Source: an uncultured bacterium
Lineage (GTDB): Bacteria > Actinomycetota > Coriobacteriia > Coriobacteriales > Coriobacteriaceae
DNA: 45,113 nt
NCBI GenBank assembly: GCA_905216045.1
Contig: CAJMSL010000002.1
Location: forward strand, 1-45,113
Direction: 5' to 3'
A model generated the notes under the pieces. That model did no database searches. It saw only the letters and a list, made by a program, of their open reading frames with translations, and was not told where the DNA came from. Of the stretch, positions 26,621-35,538 are shown piece after piece. Both the position numbers and the translations under genes were made by a program. The first letter of the stretch is position 1. Each line of letters opens with the position of its first letter.

Positions 26621-26702
26621 GCTGACCAAAACCTTGCCATGAGCTTGACGGGCTGGTCAGCTTTTGGTCGGCGATTGGTTTGACATCGAAAACCAAGATC
26701 GC
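26621..26702. promoter_or_regulatory. Cluster of inverted repeats before the tad operon
   Basis: GCTGACCAAAA (26621-26631) mirrors TTTTGGTCGGC (26662-26672, one mismatch); an inner GCTGGTCAGC is a third, reversed copy of the core. Directly after, GCGATTGGTTT (26671-26681) mirrors AAACCAAGATCGC (26690-26702) with a two-base bulge. This could be operator DNA or leader hairpins for the tad operon. Confidence 0.45.
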
Positions 26703-26782
26703 GATTGCGCCGCTTTGCACTCTGACCGCCCAGACAATGGTGGTACGGGCATTCGCCCGGCACTGCCATGAGAGGAGCGGCC

Positions 26783-27442
26783 GTGAACAAGAGCAAGCGC
26801 ATCGCCATCAGTCTGGTCGCGGGCGTGCTCGCTGCTCTGCTCTGCATGGTTTACGGCTCGTCGATCCGCTCACAAGCCGAACAGGTCCAGGCTGAGACCT
26901 TGGCCAAGTACGGTGGCGATCGCGTCGAGGTATGCGTCGCGGCGCGCGATATCGATGTGGGCGAGACCCTCGATGAGACCAATGTCATAACCCAGGAATG
27001 GCTGACGAGTCTGCTGCCGCGTGACGCGGCGACCGAGCTGCGCCAGGTGCGCGGCGACGTGACGACTTCGCGTATTCCCAAAAACGCCGTGATCTGCAAT
27101 GTCTACACCAAGGCCGAGAGCCACAAGCTCGAGGTGCCTAAGGGCAAGGTCGCCGTTTCGGTGGCGGTCGATGCCGAGCACTCGGTCGGCGGTGCCACGG
27201 GCGTGGGCAGCTATGTGGACGTGTACGTGCAAAAAGATGGCGTAACCGATCGACTGTGCGGCGCGCACGTGATCGATACCAGTGAGAATTCCGGTGCCAC
27301 GCGCGAGGGCAAGATCGAATGGGTGACGCTGGCGGCTGACCCCGAAGACGTCAAGGAACTGCTGGGAGCCTCGGGCAAGGGAACGGTCAGCTTGACGATT
27401 CCCGCCACGGCGCGCGGCAAAAAGAGCGGAGGCGACGAGTGA
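26783..27442 (+). CDS. Flp pilus assembly protein CpaB/RcpC
   Basis: 219 residues. First gene of the tad operon. A basic N-terminus and one membrane helix (residues 7-23) are followed by an SAF/antifreeze-like domain with VCVAARDIDVGETLDETNV and a CpaB-like part with VAVSVAVDAEHSVGGATGVGSYVDVYV. CpaB proteins act in the outer envelope of diderm tad systems; in monoderm actinobacteria the role is less clear. GTG 26783 is chosen because GAGAGGAG precedes it; the ATG 15 bases upstream overlaps that site. Confidence 0.85.
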   Translation: MNKSKRIAISLVAGVLAALLCMVYGSSIRSQAEQVQAETLAKYGGDRVEVCVAARDIDVGETLDETNVITQEWLTSLLPRDAATELRQVRGDVTTSRIPKNAVICNVYTKAESHKLEVPKGKVAVSVAVDAEHSVGGATGVGSYVDVYVQKDGVTDRLCGAHVIDTSENSGATREGKIEWVTLAADPEDVKELLGASGKGTVSLTIPATARGKKSGGDE

Positions 27443-29082
27443 TGAAGGCGATCTGGCTTGCGTGCTGCGCGTGCGGCGATTACGGGCTGTTGCAGCAGGA
27501 AGTCGAGGGCCGTGATGCGGGTGCACAGGTGCTTCGCGTGGGTGACCTGGACGGGCTGGTTTCCATGGCGCGGGCGTTTCCGTCGCGCCGCGGGGCTGCC
27601 ATCATCGCGGCGTCTCTGTTTGATATCGAAGATGTGCGCAAGACTGTTGCGCGCCTGACGGCCGAAGGCCGCGTGAGTCGCGTGGTCGTGTTGATAGAAG
27701 CGCTCGATCCGTCGGATATCGAGGGACTGTTTCGCGCGGGGGCGACCGAGGTCATCGCTGCGCACAGTATATGCGGCAACGGGCGCGCGGGCGAGGGAGC
27801 GGTTGATTCCGATCGGCGCATGACGATTGAGCCCGATGCTTTTGTTGATAGGGAACCCGGGGCGCCTCGCGCTACAAGAGGCCCGCGTGTTGATGATTAT
27901 GGAAAAGCGGAAGCCGAGCATGGTCGGCGCCCCCGGAACCCCCTTGTATACGATGACGCTGGGGGGCCGGCACAGCATGCTGGCGACTCCCCGGCTGTAG
28001 ATATGGGATACGTGCACGGCGTGAATCTGGCGGATGAACTCGACGAAGTTGAGGGCTTTGCCGGGTGCGGCGAGTTGTCGCTGATGCAGCATGAGCAGAT
28101 TGCACAGAACGAGCCTGCCTTGCAGACCGAACAAGCTGCCATGCCGGCTTGGACGCAGCGTGTGGTTGCGGCGGGGGAGACGGGGACGCTGTCGCCGACG
28201 CCCGCCCCGCCGCCTCCGATGCCGCCGGCAGACGCTGCCGCTCCGCAGCATCGAGCTCCGGTCATCTGCGCCATTTCGGGTTCGGGCGGTTGCGGCAAGT
28301 CGACGATCGTTGCCACCATGGCACACACATCGTCGCTGTTGGGCTTGCGTGCCGCCGTGCTCGACCTGGACCTGATGTTTGGAAACCTTTACGACTTGTT
28401 AGGCGTCGATGCTCCGCGCGATATGGCGGCACTTATCGAGCCGGCGGCGGGCGCGCTCACCGAGCCGGATATCGTAGCCACATCGATGCGCGTGGCGCCA
28501 GGCGTTACGCTCTGGGGTCCCGTTGCGGCGCCCGAGCAAGCCGAGCTCATGGCACGTCCGGTGGAGCTACTGCTTGATGTCCTGCGTCGCGAATCCGACG
28601 TGGTCTTTATCGATACCTCGGTCTTTTGGGGCGACGCCGTGGCGGCTGCGGTGGCGGCGAGCGACCGTTGCCTGGTCGTTGGCGATGCTGCGGTGTCGTC
28701 CGCGACGTCGGCGTCGCGCGTCATTGAACTGGCGAGTCGAGTAGGTGTGCCGCGCACGCGCATGAGCGCCGTGTTCAACCGGTTCGGTGCGCGCGGAGCA
28801 GACGAGGACGTCGCCATGCGCTTTGAGATTGCCTGTGCGTTGAGCTCCAAGATTCGCATCGCCGATGGCGGGCAGGATCTCGCCGCGCTCATGGCGTTTG
28901 GGCGCGCTGACGAGGCAGTGGGGCAGACCAGCGCTTTTGCGACCAGCGTGCGCGAGGCCACGCGCGAGATGCTCGTGGAACTGGGGTGCGCCGTCGGCCC
29001 TTGGAGCGATATAGTCGCCGACCGTGCAACGCGCACCGATCGCCCGCGTATTCGCCTTCCCTGGTCGCGCGAGGGTGATTAG
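27442..29082 (+). CDS. tadZ: TadZ/CpaE-like pilus localisation ATPase
   Basis: About 546 residues from the ATG at 27442, overlapping the stop of the preceding gene by one base (TGATG). Residues 1-110 form a receiver-like domain without a clear phosphoacceptor set. Residues 110-270 are a long, uneven, low-complexity linker rich in Pro, Ala, Gly, acidic and Gln. Residues 275-500 form a ParA/MinD-type ATPase: SGSGGCGKST at 280-289, DLDLMFGNLYDLLG, then FIDTSVFWGD. TadZ places the pilus machine in the cell. The linker is longer than I expect for the family. Confidence 0.88.
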   Translation: MKAIWLACCACGDYGLLQQEVEGRDAGAQVLRVGDLDGLVSMARAFPSRRGAAIIAASLFDIEDVRKTVARLTAEGRVSRVVVLIEALDPSDIEGLFRAGATEVIAAHSICGNGRAGEGAVDSDRRMTIEPDAFVDREPGAPRATRGPRVDDYGKAEAEHGRRPRNPLVYDDAGGPAQHAGDSPAVDMGYVHGVNLADELDEVEGFAGCGELSLMQHEQIAQNEPALQTEQAAMPAWTQRVVAAGETGTLSPTPAPPPPMPPADAAAPQHRAPVICAISGSGGCGKSTIVATMAHTSSLLGLRAAVLDLDLMFGNLYDLLGVDAPRDMAALIEPAAGALTEPDIVATSMRVAPGVTLWGPVAAPEQAELMARPVELLLDVLRRESDVVFIDTSVFWGDAVAAAVAASDRCLVVGDAAVSSATSASRVIELASRVGVPRTRMSAVFNRFGARGADEDVAMRFEIACALSSKIRIADGGQDLAALMAFGRADEAVGQTSAFATSVREATREMLVELGCAVGPWSDIVADRATRTDRPRIRLPWSREGD

Positions 29083-29084
29083 CG

Positions 29085-30413
29085 ATGAGCCTGCAAACAA
29101 GGATTAAGGCTGCCGGCGCTGCAGCGGAGGCAGCGCCTGTAGATGCGGGGCGTCGCCGCGCGGTGAAACGACGTACCAAGCGCGCCGTGATGGACCGCAT
29201 GGGTTACGACGAAGTGGCGCGTATCAGCGCCTATATCGACCCGGCACTTGCCCGCTCGGAATTGCGTCCCGCGGTGGAGGCGGCGCTCAATGTTGAAGAG
29301 CCGACCGATCTCGCGACGACCGAGCGCGAGGCCATCATCGACGAGATTTTGGATGACGTGGTGGGCTTGGGGCCGTTGCAGCCGCTCATCGAGGACGACA
29401 CCGTTACCGAGATCATGATCAACGGCTGCCGCTCGGCTTTCTTTGAACGCGGCGGCGTCTTGTACCCCATCGAGCATGCGTTTGAGGATGATGAGCAGAT
29501 CCGTGTGCTTATCGACCGCATCATCTCGCCACTTGGCCGCCGTATCGACGAGCGCAGCCCCATCGTCAACGCCCGTCTCAAAACGGGCTATCGCGTCAAC
29601 GCGGTGATTCCGCCTGTGGCGATTGACGGACCGATTCTCACCATCCGAAAGTTCTCGGACCGTATCTGCTCGCTGGACGAGCTTGTGGGGCTGGGGTCGC
29701 TGCCGCTTTGGTATGCGCAGCTGCTGTCGTGCGCTGTGTCGCTGCGACAGGACCTGGCGGTTGCGGGAGGCACGGGATCTGGTAAGACCACTCTGCTCAA
29801 CGCGTTGTCATGCGAGATCTCCACCGGCGAGCGCATCGTGACGATCGAGGACTCTGCCGAGCTCAAGTTTGCGCATCATCCGCACGTGGTGCGCCTAGAG
29901 GCGCGCGAGGCTTCAATTGAGGGCGAGGGCGCGGTGACGATCCGCGACCTGGTGACCAATGCCCTGCGCATGCGCCCCGACCGCATCGTGGTGGGCGAGG
30001 TGCGCGGTGCCGAGTGCTGCGACATGTTGCAGGCCATGAACACGGGCCACGACGGGTCGCTCACCACGCTTCATGCGGGTTCCGAGCAGGAGACCGTGGT
30101 GCGTCTGACGTTGCTTGCACGTTATGGCATCGATCTGCCGAGCGAGCTCATCGAGGAGCAGATTGCCATGGCGCTCGACGGCATCGTGATGTCCGAGCGC
30201 CACGCCGATGGCAGGCGTTTCGTCTCCTCGTATTCGGGGGTGCGTCGCGCCGCGTCGGGCGGCGTAGAGCTCGAGCGCTATGTGACTTTCGATGCCGCCG
30301 AGCGCACCTGGAAGCTTGACCGCGAGCCGCCGTTTATCGCAGAAGGCCTGCGGTCGGGGACGCTCACACAAGAGGAGGTGGACGAATGGAGGTCGCTGTG
30401 CCCCTCGTCGTAG
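29085..30413 (+). CDS. tadA: TadA/CpaF secretion ATPase
   Basis: 442 residues; the hexameric motor for Flp pilus extension. N-terminal region with DEILDDVVGLGPLQPLIED and TEIMINGCRSAFFERGG, then the core: Walker A AGGTGSGKTT at 228-236, Asp-box IVTIEDSAELKF, Walker B MRPDRIVVGEVRGAE, His-box TGHDGSLTTLHAG. All catalytic motifs are intact. It lies two bases after tadZ and its end overlaps tadB by 28 bases. Confidence 0.95.
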   Translation: MSLQTRIKAAGAAAEAAPVDAGRRRAVKRRTKRAVMDRMGYDEVARISAYIDPALARSELRPAVEAALNVEEPTDLATTEREAIIDEILDDVVGLGPLQPLIEDDTVTEIMINGCRSAFFERGGVLYPIEHAFEDDEQIRVLIDRIISPLGRRIDERSPIVNARLKTGYRVNAVIPPVAIDGPILTIRKFSDRICSLDELVGLGSLPLWYAQLLSCAVSLRQDLAVAGGTGSGKTTLLNALSCEISTGERIVTIEDSAELKFAHHPHVVRLEAREASIEGEGAVTIRDLVTNALRMRPDRIVVGEVRGAECCDMLQAMNTGHDGSLTTLHAGSEQETVVRLTLLARYGIDLPSELIEEQIAMALDGIVMSERHADGRRFVSSYSGVRRAASGGVELERYVTFDAAERTWKLDREPPFIAEGLRSGTLTQEEVDEWRSLCPSS

Positions 30414-31351
30414 GGGGTTTGGCAGGGTTTTCTGTTGCGACGGCGTGCGGGGCGGAACCTCGTGTGCCGCAGGTGCCGCCGACGGAGCTGGCGCGTCAGG
30501 CGCTCGAGACGGTGGCAGAGAAGTTGCCGCGTGAGCTGGTGGAAAACGATCTGCTGAAAAAGATCGCCCGTTCGTGGGCATCGCTGGCTCCGGCGCATCG
30601 CCTTGGCCTCGTGATCGAAGATGCTTCGGGGCGTTTGGCGTTTCTGCTGCTATCGAGCGGTGTCTGCTGCGTTTTACTAACGATGGTGTCGTTATCGCCC
30701 CTCGGATTTGCCTTGGGACTTGTTGTTCCGATTGCCGTTGGCGCCGCTCGGGATGGCTTTGAGAGCCGGCGCGAGCAACACGATACAGAAGAGGCCATGC
30801 CCGAGGCGTTTACCGCACTTTCCATGTCGCTTGCCTCGGGACATTCGCTGGCCCAGGGCATGCGCTTTGTGGGCGCTCATGCGCAAGAGCCGGTACATAC
30901 CGAGTTTTTGCGGGTAGCGGCGGCGATCGATTGCGGCATCTCGGCGACCGACGCGCTCGATGACTTGCTCGTGCGCATCGACGCCCCCGGCCTTTCGCTT
31001 GTGACCTTGGCGCTTAAGGTGTCTCAGCGCACCGGTGCTCCGCTTGCCGACTTACTGTCCGAGGCGTCGAGCATGGTGGGGGAGCGCATTGAGCTCAAGC
31101 GCCGCCTGGATGTTAAGACGTCGCAGGCTCGCATGTCTGCGCATATGGTCGCGGCGATGCCGGCGGGCATGTGCGCGGTGTTGGCGCTGCTTTCGGCAGA
31201 TTTTCGTCGCGGTCTTGCGACGCCTGCCGGTGCGGGCGCTGTGGTGCTGGGTCTAGCCCTCAACGTCGTTGCCCTGGTGGTTATCCGGCGCATTATGCGG
31301 GTGGAGCTATGCGCGCCCTGGTTGCAGTTGTGGCTTGCCTGTGTGCCCTGA
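30386..31351 (+). CDS. tadB: TadB-like inner-membrane platform protein
   Basis: 321 residues. T2SSF-type platform protein. Residues 1-85 are a cytoplasmic lead; two helices at about 90-120 precede the conserved cytoplasmic core with EAFTALSMSLASGHSLAQGMRFV and GISATDALDDLL, and two C-terminal helices end the protein. Starts at ATG 30386 with AGGAGG in front, inside the end of tadA. TadB and TadC anchor the TadA motor. Confidence 0.88.
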   Translation: MEVAVPLVVGGLAGFSVATACGAEPRVPQVPPTELARQALETVAEKLPRELVENDLLKKIARSWASLAPAHRLGLVIEDASGRLAFLLLSSGVCCVLLTMVSLSPLGFALGLVVPIAVGAARDGFESRREQHDTEEAMPEAFTALSMSLASGHSLAQGMRFVGAHAQEPVHTEFLRVAAAIDCGISATDALDDLLVRIDAPGLSLVTLALKVSQRTGAPLADLLSEASSMVGERIELKRRLDVKTSQARMSAHMVAAMPAGMCAVLALLSADFRRGLATPAGAGAVVLGLALNVVALVVIRRIMRVELCAPWLQLWLACVP

Positions 31352-31950
31352 GTGTATTTGTCGCGACGGGTTTGGATCGGGCGGATGCGCGCAAGATCGC
31401 AGGGGCCTGCAAGCGCGAGGCGGTGCTGGTCGCTGCCGCGGGTCGCTCGGAGGTCGATGCACTGACAGCGCGAGTGAAGGGCGCGGTTGGAGCGGGCGGC
31501 CCGGCGCGAGTGTCGCTCGGCGAAGTGTCCGAGATGATCGATGTTGTGCGCTTGGGCCTTTCGGCCGGTCTTTCGTTTGATGCGGCGCTTGAGATTTTCT
31601 GCGCCAACCGCCGGTCAGTGCTGGCTCTTCGCCTTGAGCGGGCCTGCATGGCGTGGCAGGTGGGCGTGGGCACGCGTGAGGACGAGTTGTTGGCCGCCGC
31701 GCGCGACCTGGACGTGCGAGCGCTCGAGACCTTTGCCATCACGGTGGGGCAGGCGCTCGCCCTGGGTGCCCCACTTGCCGAGACGTTGGCCGCTCAAAGT
31801 CGCGAGATCCGTGCGGCTCATCGCGCCGCGGTCGAGCGCGAGATTGAGCGTGCGCCCGTCAAGCTGCTGATTCCCACCGGCACGCTCATCTTGCCGGCGT
31901 TGCTTCTGTCCATATTGGGCCCGCTGCTGGGAGCAGGCGGGATGATGTAG
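31309..31950 (+). CDS. tadC: TadC-like inner-membrane platform protein
   Basis: 213 residues from ATG 31309, which follows GGTGGAG and overlaps tadB by 43 bases. One N-terminal helix, then a T2SSF-type core (EMIDVVRLGLSAGLSFDAALEIF and LETFAITVGQALALGAPLAETL) and a C-terminal helix PTGTLILPALLLSILGPLL. Shorter than tadB but with the same core pattern. Upstream residues in the open frame belong to an unrelated frame and are excluded. Confidence 0.88.
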   Translation: MRALVAVVACLCALSVFVATGLDRADARKIAGACKREAVLVAAAGRSEVDALTARVKGAVGAGGPARVSLGEVSEMIDVVRLGLSAGLSFDAALEIFCANRRSVLALRLERACMAWQVGVGTREDELLAAARDLDVRALETFAITVGQALALGAPLAETLAAQSREIRAAHRAAVEREIERAPVKLLIPTGTLILPALLLSILGPLLGAGGMM

Positions 31951-31960
31951 GGAGGAATAC

Positions 31961-32194
31961 ATGAACACGATGGTCGAAGTTGCTGACAAGGCTTGGAACT
32001 GGGCTTTTTGCCGGGCGATTCTCGCTCGCCAGCATGCCAAGGAGCTGTTGCAGGAGGAGAGCGCGCAGGGTACCACCGAGTACGCCATTTTGGTGGGTGT
32101 GCTTGTGGTGATCGCGATTATTGCCATCGTTGCATTTAAAGGCAAGGTCCAAGATCTATGGAACGCTATCAGCGAGGGCATCAACAGCCTGTAG
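31961..32194 (+). CDS. flp: Flp-type pilin precursor
   Basis: 77 residues with AGGAGG-type binding site. A long, 36-residue leader ends in EESAQG, followed by TTEYAILVGVLVVIAIIAIVAF, the class III pilin pattern: Gly at -1 and the Glu at +3 and Tyr at +4 of the usual Glu-Tyr pair. The hydrophobic helix runs to about residue 60 and the rest is short. It is the main candidate for the major pilin. The next gene starts inside its coding end. Confidence 0.88.
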   Translation: MNTMVEVADKAWNWAFCRAILARQHAKELLQEESAQGTTEYAILVGVLVVIAIIAIVAFKGKVQDLWNAISEGINSL

Positions 32195-32721
32195 AGGGCG
32201 AGCGCCCCATCGGGGTGTTGCTGGTGTTTGCATGCCTGACCGTGGCGATAGCGGCGGTGCTTTGGGGGCTTAACGCCGCGCGGCAGCAGCGTCCTGGGGC
32301 CGCCTTCGATTCGGGCTCAGATTCGGCGGTGGCGTCTCAAAAAGATGAGATGCGAGATGTGGACGATTCGGATGTCGCTGTCACGGCGCAAACCTTTCTG
32401 CGGACGCTCGACAAGCGGTCTGGCACTGCGACGGATTCGTCTGAGGACAACGCGATTGCGGTCCGGCTTGCATGGTCCGAGGACCGACCGATGACCGAGG
32501 CAGCGGCGGATATGTTACGCGCCTACCGCGAGGTGCCAACGGCCCAGCTCGCCCTGAGCGGCTATCTCGATATTAAGGGTAACGTATGGGGCGCCATTGT
32601 GCGCGATGGGCGCGGCTGGGTCGATATGGTGACGGTTGCCGCGGATACTGGCGATGCTTCGTGTCGTCTGCGCGCGGTGCGCCTGGCCCCGCAAACAATA
32701 AGCTCAAAGGAGGGGTCGTGA
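32158..32721 (+). CDS. Unknown single-pass membrane protein of the tad operon
   Basis: 187 residues. It has one membrane helix at about 18-40 (IGVLLVFACLTVAIAAVLWGL) and an extracytoplasmic domain with a strand-rich end (LALSGYLDIKGNVWGAIVRDGRGW). No family is recognised. The ATG at 32158 lies 37 bases inside flp; a GTG at 32215 would be a later alternative without a good binding site. Tight spacing to the next pilin gene suggests a pilus function, by position only. Confidence 0.65.
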   Translation: MERYQRGHQQPVEGERPIGVLLVFACLTVAIAAVLWGLNAARQQRPGAAFDSGSDSAVASQKDEMRDVDDSDVAVTAQTFLRTLDKRSGTATDSSEDNAIAVRLAWSEDRPMTEAAADMLRAYREVPTAQLALSGYLDIKGNVWGAIVRDGRGWVDMVTVAADTGDASCRLRAVRLAPQTISSKEGS

Positions 32722-32722
32722 A

Positions 32723-32941
32723 ATGCATGACGTCCTGCGCGAGGAATCTGCCCAGGCGACGGTCGAATACGCCATCGTCACGGTGGCGCTGTTATCGATC
32801 GTGCTGGCGATTGCGGGGCTTTGGCGTGCTGGCACCGATGGGCACTTGGCGGCGCTGGTTGAGCGGGCGGCATCCCATGGCGTTGCCTCGACGTCGGTTA
32901 TCGACGCCGCTGCGGGCGCTAAGGACATCGCGTTGTATTGA
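32723..32941 (+). CDS. Second pilin-like protein
   Basis: 72 residues. MHDVLREESAQA|TVEYAIVTVALLSIVLAIAGLW has the same layout as flp but with Ala in place of Gly at the expected cleavage position and a shorter leader. The part after the helix is Ala/His-rich and unlike flp. It may be a minor pilin or a TadE-like tip or assembly protein. The next gene begins inside it. Confidence 0.72.
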   Translation: MHDVLREESAQATVEYAIVTVALLSIVLAIAGLWRAGTDGHLAALVERAASHGVASTSVIDAAAGAKDIALY

Positions 32942-33413
32942 TATCGCGCGCGAGGACCGGGCGCAGTCTACGGTCGAGGCTGCTTTTTTGCTGCCGACGT
33001 TTCTGATGCTCATTCTTCTCGCACTGCAACCGGTGTGTTTGCTCTATACGCGCGCGGTCATGGAGTCTGCCGCTGCCGAGACCGCGCGGCTCATGACCAC
33101 GACGACGGCGGAGGACGACGATCTTAAGGAGTTCACCCGCCGCCGGCTTGCCGCAGTGCCCAACGTTTCGATCTTTCATGCCGGCGGGCCGTTGTCGTGG
33201 GATATCGAGCTTGGCCGGGCCGGTGCGGGTGGTGTCTCGTCCGTGTCCGTTTCCGGCGAGGTCAAGCCGTTGCCTGTGATCGGTGCGTTTGCGCAGGCTA
33301 TGGGTGGTACCGCCGAGGGCGGCTACGTTGAGCTCAAGGTCGATGTCTCGTATCAATCGCGTCCCGAATGGCTGGAGGGAGATTATGATTCGTGGATTGC
33401 TGCATGGGATTAA
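32877..33413 (+). CDS. TadE-like minor pilin
   Basis: 178 residues. A basic lead, RAQSTVEAAFLLPTFLMLILLALQP (with the Glu-containing class III-like start), a single helix and an extracytoplasmic domain with YTRAVMESAAAETARLM. TadE-like. The start is uncertain: ATG 32877 overlaps the preceding gene by 65 bases with only a weak GGGCGG site; no better in-frame start lies nearer. Confidence 0.72.
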   Translation: MALPRRRLSTPLRALRTSRCIDIAREDRAQSTVEAAFLLPTFLMLILLALQPVCLLYTRAVMESAAAETARLMTTTTAEDDDLKEFTRRRLAAVPNVSIFHAGGPLSWDIELGRAGAGGVSSVSVSGEVKPLPVIGAFAQAMGGTAEGGYVELKVDVSYQSRPEWLEGDYDSWIAAWD

Positions 33414-35538
33414 GCGTTTCTGGTCTAGATGCGTTTTGACGCGCCGTCCGAGCTGCCATCGCAAGCGAGGCGGCTTTATGGGCCGCGCCGGTATCGACCT
33501 GTTTATCGAAGACGGTGCCTACACCACGCTTTCTTCTGCCGTGGTCATCCTAGTGGTGCTCACGTTGTTGTTTTCGTCGACCGCGGCGATATGGAGCATG
33601 TCGCGTGCCGGGGATACCCAGGTGGCGGCCGATAGCGGCGCGCTGGCGGGTGCCAACGTGGTGTCGTCCTATCACACGGCTGCCACGGTGGTTGATGCGA
33701 GCATCTTGAGTCTGGGGCTAGCGGGGTTTGCCACAATCGGGACGGGCCTGGTTGCCATTCTCATCCCAGGTGCCGAACCAGTTGCCGGCAATATGGTCGA
33801 CACCGGGATTGAGATCATTAAAACGCGCAACAAGTTTGCCAAAAGCGCATCGGAAGGCTTGCAGAAAATCGAGACAGCTCTGCCGTATCTGATTGCCGCG
33901 CGTGCCACGCAGGCGGTGTCGGCGCAGGATACCGATAGTGTGGCCTATACCGGTACGGCGCTTGCCGTGCCCAGGACATCCGAGTCGGACTTCGCTGCGC
34001 TCAAAGGGTCAGAGATCTCGACCGATACCATTAAAGACACATCAGATGATTTAGAGCGTGCGGCCGAGGAGCTGCGGAAGGCTTCTGAGGACACGGCGAA
34101 GGCTAAAGAGCGCGCTTGGCTGGCGGATTGTGGCGGGTCTGACAAGGGCTCGGTCAGCAGCTGTTCTTGCATGTGGGAGCGTGTGAAAAGTCTAACGGAT
34201 CTCTCTGGTGCTCAAAATCCGCATTACGCTTCGAGCGTTACGTGGGAACCGCAAGTGGCGCTCGATCGCGCGAAGGCCTACTATCGCCAGCGCCTGGCAA
34301 ATGAGAAACCGCTTGGTGAGGGTCCGGAAAAACAGGCAGATTCTGCTGCACGAAAGGTGTTCTTCGCTTATGCGGGCGAAGAAGTCGAGTGGGCATATAT
34401 AACTGAAAAGGACGGCAAAGTTTCCGCCCGCATCCCTTTCCTTCCGCGAAATCCAGATGAGGCGCGGACGACTGAACTCTATACCGATGCGCGTTGGCCC
34501 ACGAGTGAAGTAGATAAAGTTACCTATTTGCATTATGGGACTGACTGTCCAAATTACAAAAAAGGAAAGCCGGGTGGGCTGGCATCCGTCGCAGATTTTG
34601 ACGGTCACGAAACGTGTAGCGAATGCCATTTCGGTGTGTCGTCTTTAGGGTACGTTGCGATTGCAACGACTTCTGTCGAAAGGGGCTTCGAGTACCACTT
34701 CGATAAGTTCAAAGAGGCTCTGGAAGACTACGTCGAATGCCGCAACAAAGAACTCGAACTTGAGCGTCAGACCGAGGATGAGGCCGACCGTGCGGGCAAT
34801 GCGTTTGACCAGGCCATTAAAGCGCTTTCCGGCGAGCGCCCGCGTATCGCCCCACCTGGCCGCAACGGCGTGGTCGCCTTTGCAGTTTCGGGTGACATTA
34901 CCAGCCCCGATCAACTTAACTCCTCGTTTAACGCGGCAGTCAGGCTTGGCGATCGCGGTGCTATCTCTGCCGCGGTGCTGGCGCCCGATGAGGCGACGGC
35001 GCAAAACAACGTGCTTTCGCGATTTTTCTCGACATTGAAGGAACGCTCGGGCGGCGTTGCCGGCGTGCTCGACGGCGTCATGGATGTTTGGGGACGGCTG
35101 CTCGTAGGATACGGTGATATTCAAGGTTCGGCCGACGAACTTATGGACGAGATGATTAAAGGCCTAGGAGGGGGCAGCGGCGCGTTGGGCTCCATCGCAT
35201 CGTGGCTCGGCGATACCGTTTCGGCGTCCGTGGCGGCGCTGGGTTTGGAACCGTGCGACTTGCGCCTGCGAAAGCCGGTGCTGACCGATTCTGCCAACGT
35301 CATTAAGAGTCCGGGGTCTGACATTGCGGGTCTCTCTCAAGCGCAAGACAAACTGCGAAGTATTCCGTTGGGCGTGACCGATCCCAAGGCGCTTTGCGAG
35401 GCGTTGGAATATCAAGTCGAACGCACCATTAGCGGTACGGTGTTCACACTTGCGGAGATTCCTCTGCCCGGCGGCGGCTCCATCCCGCTCACCGTCGATG
35501 TCGCCACGCTGGTTGGCGCTCTGGGCGGTGGGTCGTAA
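33385..35538 (+). CDS. Large TadG-like protein with a cysteine-rich central region
   Basis: 717 residues. Start at ATG 33385 follows GGAGGGAG. A basic lead is followed by a Tad-like start, LSSAVVILVVLTLLFSSTAAIW (about 50-72), and DTQVAADSGALAGANVV, as in TadG-type proteins. After this come a coiled-coil part (about 230-265), a cysteine-rich stretch (CGG, CSC, DCPN, CSEC) between about 255 and 420, and a Gly-rich C-terminus. Bases 34130-34690 have visibly lower GC than their flanks, so the centre may be an exchanged or fast-evolving segment. It ends in TAATG, overlapping the next gene by one base. Confidence 0.7.
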   Translation: MIRGLLHGIKRFWSRCVLTRRPSCHRKRGGFMGRAGIDLFIEDGAYTTLSSAVVILVVLTLLFSSTAAIWSMSRAGDTQVAADSGALAGANVVSSYHTAATVVDASILSLGLAGFATIGTGLVAILIPGAEPVAGNMVDTGIEIIKTRNKFAKSASEGLQKIETALPYLIAARATQAVSAQDTDSVAYTGTALAVPRTSESDFAALKGSEISTDTIKDTSDDLERAAEELRKASEDTAKAKERAWLADCGGSDKGSVSSCSCMWERVKSLTDLSGAQNPHYASSVTWEPQVALDRAKAYYRQRLANEKPLGEGPEKQADSAARKVFFAYAGEEVEWAYITEKDGKVSARIPFLPRNPDEARTTELYTDARWPTSEVDKVTYLHYGTDCPNYKKGKPGGLASVADFDGHETCSECHFGVSSLGYVAIATTSVERGFEYHFDKFKEALEDYVECRNKELELERQTEDEADRAGNAFDQAIKALSGERPRIAPPGRNGVVAFAVSGDITSPDQLNSSFNAAVRLGDRGAISAAVLAPDEATAQNNVLSRFFSTLKERSGGVAGVLDGVMDVWGRLLVGYGDIQGSADELMDEMIKGLGGGSGALGSIASWLGDTVSASVAALGLEPCDLRLRKPVLTDSANVIKSPGSDIAGLSQAQDKLRSIPLGVTDPKALCEALEYQVERTISGTVFTLAEIPLPGGGSIPLTVDVATLVGALGGGS

